From JAFMJV01 sp034436555 (lineage in GTDB: Bacteria > Chloroflexota > Limnocylindria > Limnocylindrales > CSP1-4), in the NCBI GenBank assembly GCA_034436555.1, contig DAOTUU010000061.1, positions 1 through 64,000 on the forward strand: a stretch of DNA of 64,000 nucleotides. Direction: 5' to 3'. Position 1 is the first letter of the stretch. Every line of letters begins with the position of its first letter. A model generated the notes under the pieces. The model was given only the letters and a program-made list of their open reading frames with translations. It had not been told where the DNA came from and ran no database searches. Shown piece by piece: positions 32,072-40,271 of this stretch. The translations under genes were made by a program, and so were the position numbers.

Positions 32072-35000
32072 ATGCGCTCCCTCCTCTCCCGCCTCATCGG
32101 CGGTGGCAACGAAGGCAATGTCTCCAAGCTCCGGCCGATCGTGGCCAAGATCAGCGAGCTGGAGGCGCATTACGAATCCCTCACGGACGATCAGATCCGG
32201 GCGGAGATGGCGGACGCTCGCGCGGAGGTCACCGAGCAGGCCGCCTTCCAGCCGCCCACCCAGGAAGAGATCGACGCAGACCCGGCGACTCGTTCGGACC
32301 TGCGCCGCGCGCGCGAGAAGGCCAACGACAAGCGTCTCCAGGCGGCCCTGGACGCCGTGCTCCCGGACGTGTTCGCGGCGGCCCGGGAGGTGGCCCGCCG
32401 AAAGCTCGGCATGCGCCCGTACGACGTCCAGCTGATGGGCGCCACGGTGCTCCACCAGGGGCGCATCGCGGAGATGAAGACGGGCGAGGGCAAGACCATG
32501 GTCGGTCCGCTGGCCGCCGCTCTGAACGCCATGTCCGGCCGCGGGGTCCACGTGGTCACCGTGAACGACTACCTGGCCAAGCGCGACCCGCAGTGGATGG
32601 GACCCATCTTCCATGGCCTGGGTCTCAGCCTGGGTGTCATCCAGCACGACGCCGCGTTCCTGTTCGACCCGACGTACCGCCCCAGCGACGAGCGGATGCA
32701 GTTCCTGCGCCCGGTCCCCCGCAAGGAGGCGTACGCCGCGGACGTGACCTACGCCACGAACAACGAGCTGGGCTTCGACTACCTCCGCGACAACATGGTC
32801 ACCGACCTCAAGGATCGCGTCATGCGCGATCGCTACTTCGCGGTCGTGGACGAGGTGGACAACATCCTCATCGACGAGGCGCGCACGCCGCTCATCATCA
32901 GCGGTCAGGCGGAGGAGTCCGGGGACCTCTACTACACCTTCGCGCGCCTGGTGCCGCGGCTCAAGCCCCGCGCGGATGGGGCGGAGGAGGGCGGTGACTA
33001 CTTCATCGACCTCAAGGAGCACGCGGTCTCGCCCACCGAGGAGGGCATCGACAAGATCGAGAAGCTGCTCGGCGTGCCGGACCTGTACGACGTCACGGCG
33101 GACCCGCGACTGGCGCGGCACTTCGAGCAGGCCCTGCGCGCGCATGCGCTGTACAAGCGCGACCGCGACTACATCGTCAAGGACGGCGAGATCGTCATCG
33201 TGGACGAGTTCACGGGCCGCCAGATGCCCGGTCGCCGCTGGTCGGAGGGTCTCCACCAGGCTGTCGAGGCGAAGGAGGGGCTGCGCGTCCAGCGCGAGTC
33301 GGTGACGCTCGCCACGATCACCTTCCAGAACTACTTCCGGCTGTACGCCAAGCTGTCGGGCATGACCGGCACGGCGATGACCGAGCAGGAGGAGTTCTAC
33401 AAGATCTACGGCCTGGAGGTGGTGTCCATCCCCACGCACCGGCCCATGATCCGGGAGGACAACGCGGACCTCGTGTTCGCGACCGAGACCGCCAAGTTCG
33501 AGGCGCTCATCGACGAGGTCGTGGAGATGGCTGAGGCCGGCCGGCCCGTGCTGGTGGGCACGGTGAGCGTCGAGAAGAGCGAGGTGCTCTCCGAGATGCT
33601 CAAGCGGCGTGGCCTCAAGCATGAGGTGCTCAACGCCAAGTTCCACGAGAAGGAGGCGGAGATCGTCTCCCAGGCGGGACGCAAGAGCGCCGTCACGATC
33701 GCCACGAACATGGCCGGCCGGGGCACGGACATCAAGCTGGGCGGCGACCCTGCGGGCCTGACCTCCACGATGCTCCACCAGCAGGGCCTCAACCCCGTGG
33801 AGGTGGACCAGGCGGTCTACGACGCCACGCTGGTGAAGGCGAGGGAGGTCATCGCCGCGGAGCACGACGAGGTCGTGGCCGCGGGTGGGCTCCACATCAT
33901 CGGCACGGAGCGCCACGATGCCCGGCGCATCGACAACCAGCTGCGGGGTCGCTCGGGCCGCCAGGGAGATCCGGGTTCGTCGCGGTTCTACCTGTCCCTC
34001 GAGGACACGCTCATGAAGCGCTTCGCGTCCGACCGCGTGGCGGGTCTGATGGAGCGGATGGGCCTCGAGGGTGATGTCGCCATCGAGTCCAAGCTCGTGT
34101 CCAAGACCATCGAGAACGCCCAGTCGCGCGTCGAGGGCTACAACTTCGACATCCGCAAGCGCGTCGTGGAATACGACGATGTCATCAACAAGCAGCGCGA
34201 GACGATCTACGCCGAGCGCGACAAGGTGCTGTTCAACGAGGGTCTCGCGGACACCATCCTCGACCTCGTCGAGGGCGAGGTGCGCCAGCTCGTGGACCAG
34301 CACTTCGCGGGGCCGGAGGACGAGTGGGACCCGGATGGCCTGGCCCGGTCCATCGGCCAGCTGGGCATCGAGGGCGAGGGCCTCTCCGGCGACGACCTTG
34401 ACGCGGTCAAGACGCGCGACGAGGCGGTCGATGCGATCATGGACGCGGCCGAGCAGAACCTCGAGGCGCGCCGCCAGCGGTACGGCCAGGAGACCTGGTC
34501 CACGGTGGAGCGGCTCATCGTGCTTCGCTCCATCGACCAGCTGTGGGTGGAGCACCTCACGGAGCTGGACGACTTCCGGCGCGGCGTGGGACTGCGAGGA
34601 TACGGCGGCACGGACCCGCTGGTGGAGTTCAAGCGCGAGGCGTTCAAGCTCTACGAGGAGCTGCGGGGTTTCATCCGCCACAACGTGGCATCGACCATCT
34701 TCCGCGTGAACATCCAGGTGCAGCAGGCCGCGCCTGCGCCGCAGCCCAAGGCGATGCCCATGCCCACCCCTGAGCAGCTCGCGCTCATCCGGGCGCGTGC
34801 CGCCACGGCGGCCAACCAGCGGGCCGCCGCGGCCGCGGCGGCGGCCGCGGCGCATGGCACCACGGGTGGGGATTCCACGAACGGGTCGGTGCCGACCGCC
34901 GTGGAGACCGATGCGGACATGGACGCCACCGCGACACCCGCCAGCATCGATGGCGTGGCGACGCCGGTCGGTGATGCAGGGACGACGGAGGCCGACGTGT

Positions 35001-35236
35001 CGGCGGCAGCACCGGCCGCGTCAACCGCGTCAGCCGGTGCGCAGGCCGCGCAGGCCGCTCCGGCCGCGCCGATGATTCCCGGGCTGTCGGGCGCACCGCG
35101 CAAGATGACCCTCCAGAAGGGGGATGAGGCGGTGGACTCGCTCAGCGGCGTCCAGTCCGGCGCGCCCAAGGTGGGTCGCAACGACCCGTGCTTCTGCGGA
35201 TCGGGGCTCAAGTACAAGAAGTGCCACGGCCGATAG
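32072..35236 (+). CDS. secA: Preprotein translocase ATPase SecA
   Basis: SecA drives post-translational export through SecYEG. The ATG at 32072 gives 1054 residues, longer than the usual 830-950. Walker A is MKTGEGKT (135-142). DEVDNILIDEART is the DEAD-like motif. RMQFLRPVPRK, ATNMAGRGTDIKL and QLRGRSGRQGDPG are standard. The C-terminal 170 residues contain an Ala-rich, Met/Pro-rich linker ending in the zinc-binding SEC-C motif GRNDPCFCGSGLKYKKCHG. The extra length is the Ala/Thr-rich linker. Confidence 0.97.
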   Translation: MRSLLSRLIGGGNEGNVSKLRPIVAKISELEAHYESLTDDQIRAEMADARAEVTEQAAFQPPTQEEIDADPATRSDLRRAREKANDKRLQAALDAVLPDVFAAAREVARRKLGMRPYDVQLMGATVLHQGRIAEMKTGEGKTMVGPLAAALNAMSGRGVHVVTVNDYLAKRDPQWMGPIFHGLGLSLGVIQHDAAFLFDPTYRPSDERMQFLRPVPRKEAYAADVTYATNNELGFDYLRDNMVTDLKDRVMRDRYFAVVDEVDNILIDEARTPLIISGQAEESGDLYYTFARLVPRLKPRADGAEEGGDYFIDLKEHAVSPTEEGIDKIEKLLGVPDLYDVTADPRLARHFEQALRAHALYKRDRDYIVKDGEIVIVDEFTGRQMPGRRWSEGLHQAVEAKEGLRVQRESVTLATITFQNYFRLYAKLSGMTGTAMTEQEEFYKIYGLEVVSIPTHRPMIREDNADLVFATETAKFEALIDEVVEMAEAGRPVLVGTVSVEKSEVLSEMLKRRGLKHEVLNAKFHEKEAEIVSQAGRKSAVTIATNMAGRGTDIKLGGDPAGLTSTMLHQQGLNPVEVDQAVYDATLVKAREVIAAEHDEVVAAGGLHIIGTERHDARRIDNQLRGRSGRQGDPGSSRFYLSLEDTLMKRFASDRVAGLMERMGLEGDVAIESKLVSKTIENAQSRVEGYNFDIRKRVVEYDDVINKQRETIYAERDKVLFNEGLADTILDLVEGEVRQLVDQHFAGPEDEWDPDGLARSIGQLGIEGEGLSGDDLDAVKTRDEAVDAIMDAAEQNLEARRQRYGQETWSTVERLIVLRSIDQLWVEHLTELDDFRRGVGLRGYGGTDPLVEFKREAFKLYEELRGFIRHNVASTIFRVNIQVQQAAPAPQPKAMPMPTPEQLALIRARAATAANQRAAAAAAAAAAHGTTGGDSTNGSVPTAVETDADMDATATPASIDGVATPVGDAGTTEADVSAAAPAASTASAGAQAAQAAPAAPMIPGLSGAPRKMTLQKGDEAVDSLSGVQSGAPKVGRNDPCFCGSGLKYKKCHGR

Positions 35237-35268
35237 CCACGGACGCGACCGCCTGACGCCGGTCACGC

Positions 35269-35294
35269 CTCGGTGCCGGCTGGCACTGCCCGAG
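35269..35294 (+). terminator. Stem-loop after secA
   Basis: CTCGG-TGCC pairs with GGCA and CCGAG around a short loop, 33 bases after the secA stop. The hairpin is interrupted and has no T-run, so termination is only possible. The rest of 35237-35341 shows no gene. Confidence 0.35.
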
Positions 35295-35341
35295 CAGCGC
35301 CCCTCAGGACTGCGCCGCGCGGCCGTGCGCGATGGCCTGCG

Positions 35342-35572
35342 TCAACCCCAGAGGCCGATGACGGTGCCGCCCACGAGCAGGACGAACGTGAGGGCGGCCA
35401 CGACCACGATGGCGGCCACCGCGATCCACGGGTTGGTGAGGTCCGCCTCCGGGTTGGACAGCTCGGCGGCATCCCAGCGACGCGAGCGCAGCCGTCGCCG
35501 ATGATCCTTCGCCTCCACCGGGACGGGCTCCAGTCCGCCGTCGGGGGTCGGGCGATACAGCTTCATGGTCAT
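35342..35572 (-). CDS. Small hypothetical protein with one C-terminal membrane helix
   Basis: The 76-residue protein is not recognised. It starts at ATG 35572, nine bases after GGAGG. It has a short N-terminal MKLYRPTPDGGLEPVP segment, a basic middle (HRRRLRSRRWD) and a C-terminal membrane segment (IAVAAIVVVAALTFVLLVGG), so it looks like a tail-anchored protein. It lies 79 bases downstream of prs on the same strand and converges with secA. Confidence 0.6.
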   Translation of the reverse strand: MTMKLYRPTPDGGLEPVPVEAKDHRRRLRSRRWDAAELSNPEADLTNPWIAVAAIVVVAALTFVLLVGGTVIGLWG

Positions 35573-35651
35573 CGGGGCCGGCCTCCGGTCGGGACTGGGT
35601 GAGGGGGATGCAGGGGCATGGTACCGCCCCGGGTGCGCCGTCGCGCGCGGG

Positions 35652-36704
35652 TCAGGCGGGCGTCTGGGCGGGCCGCTCGGTGTCCAGGGGCTGATCGCTC
35701 CACAGGACCATCTCCTGGACCAGCTGGATCTCGGATGAGAACAGCGCGCCGACGGATTCGCCACGATGGATCCGGCTGATCGCCTCACCGATGAGCGGAG
35801 CCACGGAGAGCTGCCTGATTTGGGGCGCCTGCTTGTGGGTGGGCAGCGGGATGGTGTCGGTGATGACCACCTCGCGCAGCCCCGAATCGCGGATGCGGTC
35901 GATCGCCGGGTCGGACAGGATGCCGTGGGTGGCGCACGCGTACATCTCGGTCACGCCCTCGCGCTCCAGGGCGTGGGTGATCTGCATCAGCGTGCCCGCG
36001 GTGTCGATCTCGTCATCCACGATGATGGCGCGCTTGCCGCGCACCTCGCCGATGACGTTCAGCAGCTCCGCCCGGTCGTCGTTGTGGGTGCGCCGCTTCT
36101 CGATGATGGCGAGGGGCGCGTGGATCATCTCCGCGAAGGTCCGCGCCCGCTTGGCGAAGCCCAGGTCCGTGACCACCACGGAGTTCTCGATGTGCTGCTG
36201 GTTGAAGTAGTTCGAGAGCAGGTGGACGGCGGTCAGCTCGTCCACCGGGATGTTGAAGAATCCCTGGATCTGGCCCTGGTGGAGGTCCATCGTCAGCAGC
36301 CGATCGGCGCCCGCCACGCTGATGAGGTCCGCGATGAGGCGCGCCGTGATGGGCACGCGCGGCTGGTCCTTCTTGTCGGAGCGACCGTACGCGTAGTAGG
36401 GGACGACCGCGGTGATGCGCCCCGCCGAGGCGCGCTTGAAGGCGTCGATCATGATGAGCAGCTCCATGATCGACGTCTGGACGGGCCGCGAGGTGGGCTG
36501 GACCAGGTAGACGTCGCGCTCCCGGACGTTGTCCAGGATCTTCACGAAGATGTTCTCGTTGGAGAACTGGAACACCTCGAGATTGCCCTGGGTCATGCCC
36601 AGGTAGTGCGCGATCTTGCGGGCGAGCGGCGGGTTGGCGTTTCCGGAGTAGAGGCCCAGGGTGTCGCCCAGGTGGCTCCCGGATTCTCCGCCGAATGGGT
36701 TCAC
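35652..36704 (-). CDS. prs: Ribose-phosphate pyrophosphokinase (PRPP synthase)
   Basis: This enzyme makes PRPP from ribose-5-phosphate and ATP for nucleotide, His and Trp synthesis. The ATP-binding region VVPYYAYGRSDKKDQPR, the metal site LLTMDLHQGQIQGFF and the PRPP loop IIVDDEIDTAGTL (usually DMVDTAGT) are clear. A GTG at 36704 gives 350 residues; a GTG at 36716 would add four. A C-terminal tail of about 30 residues goes beyond the usual 315. It lies 25 bases after gyrA in the minus-strand operon. Confidence 0.94.
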   Translation of the reverse strand: MNPFGGESGSHLGDTLGLYSGNANPPLARKIAHYLGMTQGNLEVFQFSNENIFVKILDNVRERDVYLVQPTSRPVQTSIMELLIMIDAFKRASAGRITAVVPYYAYGRSDKKDQPRVPITARLIADLISVAGADRLLTMDLHQGQIQGFFNIPVDELTAVHLLSNYFNQQHIENSVVVTDLGFAKRARTFAEMIHAPLAIIEKRRTHNDDRAELLNVIGEVRGKRAIIVDDEIDTAGTLMQITHALEREGVTEMYACATHGILSDPAIDRIRDSGLREVVITDTIPLPTHKQAPQIRQLSVAPLIGEAISRIHRGESVGALFSSEIQLVQEMVLWSDQPLDTERPAQTPA

Positions 36705-36729
36705 CGGCCGTTCCACTCCCCTGCCACGG

Positions 36730-39297
36730 TCACGCGGGGCTCGCGCCGCCATCCGCCCCGGCCAGCGCGCCGGGCACCTCATTGTCCGACATCCCCCGAC
36801 CCGCCGCCAGCCCCTCGCGGAACACGGTGATGGCCGCGACCGAGTCGCCCTCCTTGAGGCGCATCACGATGACGCCGCGCGCGGCGCTGGAGTAGCGGTT
36901 CACCGACTTCACGTCGGTGCGCACCACCTGGCCTCCGGCGCTGATGAGCAGCAGCTCCTCATCGGCCTCATCCACCAGAGCGACGGCCGCCACCTTGCCG
37001 GTCTTGCGGCCCTCCAGGGCGATGAGGCCGACGCCCTGACCGCCCCGGTGCTTGGGTCGGATCTGGTCGTCGAGGTTGACGCGCTTGCCATAGCCCGTCT
37101 CGGTGAGCACGAGGATGTCCACGCCGGGCGTGATGACGCTCATGCCCACGACCTGATCGCCCTGGCGAGCCAGCCGGATGCCGATGACGCCCGCGGCATC
37201 CCGGCCCATCGGTCGGACCTCCGCCTCGTGGAAGCGGGCGATCTTGCCCAGCGCGGTCGCGAGCACCACGTGGTCGTCGCCCGACGAGACCTCGACCCAC
37301 GCGAGGGCGTCGTCCTCGGCCACGGTGATGGCGCGGATGCCGGTGGACCGGACGCGCTCGAACTGTTCCACGGGCGTCTTCTTGATGATGCCGCGCTGCG
37401 TGGCCATCACCAGGTTGTGACCCTTCTCGAAGTGCGGCAGCGTGATGACCGCGAGCACCCGCTCGCCAGCCTCCACCTGGACTCCCTCGAGGTTGATGAT
37501 GGGGATGCCCTTCGCCTGCCGGGAGGCGTCCGGGATGGCGTGGACCTTGGAGCTGAACACGCGCCCGCGATCGGTGAAGAAGAGCGCCCAGTCGTGGGTG
37601 TTGGCGACCAGCAGATGGGCGACGGCGTCCTCCTCCACCGTCCGCGCGCCGATGATGCCCTTGCCGCCCCGCGCCTGGCGCCGATAGGTCACCAGCGGCT
37701 GGCGCTTGATGTAGCCGCGGGTGGAGATCGTGACAACCACGTCCTCGTCCGCGATGAGGTCCTCGTCGCTGAGCTCCTTGTCGGCGGATCCCTCGATGCG
37801 CGTCCGGCGCGGACCACCGTACTTCCGGGCGAGCTCGTCGTTCTCGTCCTTGATGATGCCCAGGACGCGCCGCGGGTTGGCGAGGATGTCCTCCAGCTCT
37901 GCGATGAGCTGCAGGATCGCGATGTACTCGTCCTCGATCTTCTTGCGCTCGAGGGCGGCGAGGCGGCGCAGCTGCATCTCCAGGATCGCGTTCGCCTGGA
38001 TCTCCGACAGCGCGAAGCGCTCCATCAGGTTGTGCCGCGCGGTCTCCACATCCGCGGAGTCCCGGATCGTGCGGATGACCTCGTCGAGGTTGTCCAGCGC
38101 GATCTTGAGGCCTTCGAGGATGTGGGCCCGGTCCCTCGCCTTCTGGAGGTCGAACTCGGTGCGCCGGCGGATGACCTCGCGGCGCCACGCGATGTGGTGC
38201 TGCAGGATCGCCTTGAGCGGCAGCGTCTGGGGCTGTCCGTCGACGAGCGCCACCATGTTGGCGCTGAACGCGAGCTTGAGGGCCGTGTGCTTGAACAGGT
38301 TGTTGAGGACCTTGCGGGGCGCGGCGTCCTTCTTGCACTCGACGACCATGCGCATGCCGTCACGCGAGGACTCATCCTGGAGCCCGCTGATGCCGTCGAG
38401 CCTGCCCTGCTTGACCAGCTCGGCGATCTTCTCCACGAGGGCCGCCTTGTTCACCTGGTACGGCAGCTCCGTGGCCACGATCGCGGTCCTGCCCTGGCGC
38501 GTCTCCTCGAACGAGACGACGGCCTGCATCACCACGCGGCCGCGCCCGTGGGCGTACATGTCCCGGATGGCATCGACCTCCTCCCACTGCCCGGTGAACG
38601 GGTTGCGGCGCCGGTCATATCGGAAGATGGTGCCGCCGGTCGGGAAGTCGGGCCCCAGGACGATGTCCGCGAGCTGGTCGGCGGTCATGTCCGGGTCGTC
38701 GATGAGCGCGTTGGTGGCCTTCGCCACCTCCGTGAGATTGTGGGGCGGGATGTTCGTGGCCATGCCGACCGCGATGCCCGCCGAGCCGTTGATGAGCAGG
38801 TTGGGGAGCTTTGCGGGCAGGACCGACGGCTGCATCTTGGTGCCGTCGTAGTTCTCGACGAAGTCGACCGTGTCCTTGTCGATGTCGGCCAGCAGCTCGC
38901 CCGAGATGGCCGCCATGCGCGCCTCGGTATAGCGCATCGCAGCGGGCGGGTCGCCATCCACGGAGCCGAAATTGCCCTGTCCGTCCACCAGGGGATAGCG
39001 CAGCGAGAAGTCCTGCGCGAGGCGCACGAGCGCGTCATACAGCGCCTGGTCGCCGTGCGGGTGGTACTTGCCCATCACCTCGCCGACGATCGCGGCGCAC
39101 TTGCGGTAGGCCGAGCTCGATGACAGGCCCATCTCGTTCATGGTGAACAGGATCCGCCGATGCACCGGCTTCAGGCCGTCGCGCACGTCCGGCAGCGCTC
39201 GGCTCACGATGACGCTCATGGCGTAGTCGAGGTAGGCGCTCTTGAGCTCCTCCTCGATGGGAACGGGACGGATGCGCCCCTCTCGATCGTCCGTCAT
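36730..39297 (-). CDS. gyrA: DNA gyrase subunit A
   Basis: This is the breakage-reunion subunit of gyrase, 855 residues. The catalytic Tyr is 123 in AAMRYTEARM. The quinolone-determining region reads GKYHPHGDQALYDALVRLAQ, so the residue matching E. coli Ser83 is Gln84 here, while the Asp87 equivalent is kept (Asp88). The C-terminal pinwheel domain has beta-propeller blades and a GyrA-box-like RQARGGKGI. It begins at an ATG overlapping the stop of the AlkD-like gene and is followed by prs. Confidence 0.96.
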   Translation of the reverse strand: MTDDREGRIRPVPIEEELKSAYLDYAMSVIVSRALPDVRDGLKPVHRRILFTMNEMGLSSSSAYRKCAAIVGEVMGKYHPHGDQALYDALVRLAQDFSLRYPLVDGQGNFGSVDGDPPAAMRYTEARMAAISGELLADIDKDTVDFVENYDGTKMQPSVLPAKLPNLLINGSAGIAVGMATNIPPHNLTEVAKATNALIDDPDMTADQLADIVLGPDFPTGGTIFRYDRRRNPFTGQWEEVDAIRDMYAHGRGRVVMQAVVSFEETRQGRTAIVATELPYQVNKAALVEKIAELVKQGRLDGISGLQDESSRDGMRMVVECKKDAAPRKVLNNLFKHTALKLAFSANMVALVDGQPQTLPLKAILQHHIAWRREVIRRRTEFDLQKARDRAHILEGLKIALDNLDEVIRTIRDSADVETARHNLMERFALSEIQANAILEMQLRRLAALERKKIEDEYIAILQLIAELEDILANPRRVLGIIKDENDELARKYGGPRRTRIEGSADKELSDEDLIADEDVVVTISTRGYIKRQPLVTYRRQARGGKGIIGARTVEEDAVAHLLVANTHDWALFFTDRGRVFSSKVHAIPDASRQAKGIPIINLEGVQVEAGERVLAVITLPHFEKGHNLVMATQRGIIKKTPVEQFERVRSTGIRAITVAEDDALAWVEVSSGDDHVVLATALGKIARFHEAEVRPMGRDAAGVIGIRLARQGDQVVGMSVITPGVDILVLTETGYGKRVNLDDQIRPKHRGGQGVGLIALEGRKTGKVAAVALVDEADEELLLISAGGQVVRTDVKSVNRYSSAARGVIVMRLKEGDSVAAITVFREGLAAGRGMSDNEVPGALAGADGGASPA

Positions 39298-40271
39298 GTC
39301 CCTCTCCCGCTGTAGCGCTCACCCTGCTGCGCGACGGCCGCGCCGGCCAGGGCGCCCAGCCCGAACTCGTGTGCGATCGCGGCAGCCCGGCTCGTGGACG
39401 GGGAGTCGGGGCGACGCCGCAACCCGGCCAGGCGGGCCACGATCGGGCCCGCCACGTCAGGGGGCTGGGTGCCGAGCCCATCCCGGACCACCCACGCGCG
39501 GTGGCCGTCGCCGGTCGCGGCCGCCAGCACCGACTGGTCGTCCAGCCACGTCCCGACCGCCAGCGGGTGGACGCGGCCCCATTCGCGGAGCGCCCAGGAC
39601 AGGGCTTTCTGGACCTGGTCGTGGGCATCTCCCATGAGCTGCCCGATCAGGGCCAGCGTCGGCTCCACGGGGAGGGCGAGGCGCCGGTCCGGCGGCAGGC
39701 GGTGGGGGACCCGCGCGAGCGTGGCGCCCACGAGACGGCGTTCCATGGGCCGGTCGGAGTATGCCAGCAGCTCCAGCTCCGCCCAGCGGAACCGCTCCAG
39801 CAGCACGCCCTGGGCGGCGACCTCGGCGATGGCATCCACGGCGATCCAGTCCGGCGCCCCATGGGCGAGCTGCCGGAGGAGCTGCCAGCTCCGCTCGGGA
39901 TCGGTCGCGAGCGTGCGTGCCAGGCAGGGCAGCGCGAACAGCCGGACCTCCCGCTCCGGTGCGGCGGCGAGGTGCCGGGCGAGGGCGAGCACCCAGTCGG
40001 ACGGCGCCTCGGCGAGCGGTGCCCGGAGGACGCGCTCCACCTCGTGGATGAGCGGCCAGCGCGTGCCGATGGCGATCGCCCCGCCGGGAGCCACGTGGGC
40101 CTGTGCGGCCGCGTACGCGGCGTCGCTGAGTTCCCGCAGGCCGGCGCGCAATGCCGACACGAAGGCCTCCGGCTCGTCGACGAGGTCGGACAGGTGCGCA
40201 CCCAGGACGCGTGCCTCGGGGCGCCGGGCCTCGACGAGCGCGGCTGCGCGGCGGCTGACCTCAGACGTCAA
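39294..40271 (-). CDS. DNA alkylation repair (AlkD-like, HEAT-repeat) protein
   Basis: The 325-residue helical product resembles AlkD-type DNA glycosylase or alkylation-repair HEAT proteins. RLFALPCLARTL, PDWIAVDAIAEVAAQG and especially DQVQKALSWALREWGRVHPLAVGTWL follow the repeat pattern in which pairs of helices hold DNA. It starts with TTG 40271 inside the end of gyrB and its stop overlaps the gyrA ATG. Catalytic Asp/Trp residues of true AlkD cannot be assigned with confidence, so it may be a non-enzymatic DNA-binding relative. Confidence 0.68.
   Translation of the reverse strand: MTSEVSRRAAALVEARRPEARVLGAHLSDLVDEPEAFVSALRAGLRELSDAAYAAAQAHVAPGGAIAIGTRWPLIHEVERVLRAPLAEAPSDWVLALARHLAAAPEREVRLFALPCLARTLATDPERSWQLLRQLAHGAPDWIAVDAIAEVAAQGVLLERFRWAELELLAYSDRPMERRLVGATLARVPHRLPPDRRLALPVEPTLALIGQLMGDAHDQVQKALSWALREWGRVHPLAVGTWLDDQSVLAAATGDGHRAWVVRDGLGTQPPDVAGPIVARLAGLRRRPDSPSTSRAAAIAHEFGLGALAGAAVAQQGERYSGRGT

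Noticed and set aside
31979..34855. 958-residue minus-strand open frame opposite secA
   Set aside because: It mirrors SecA codons, has a low-complexity His/Leu/Asp composition and no recognisable motif.
36661..39123. 820-residue plus-strand open frame opposite gyrA
   Set aside because: Antisense to a fully conserved GyrA; low complexity.
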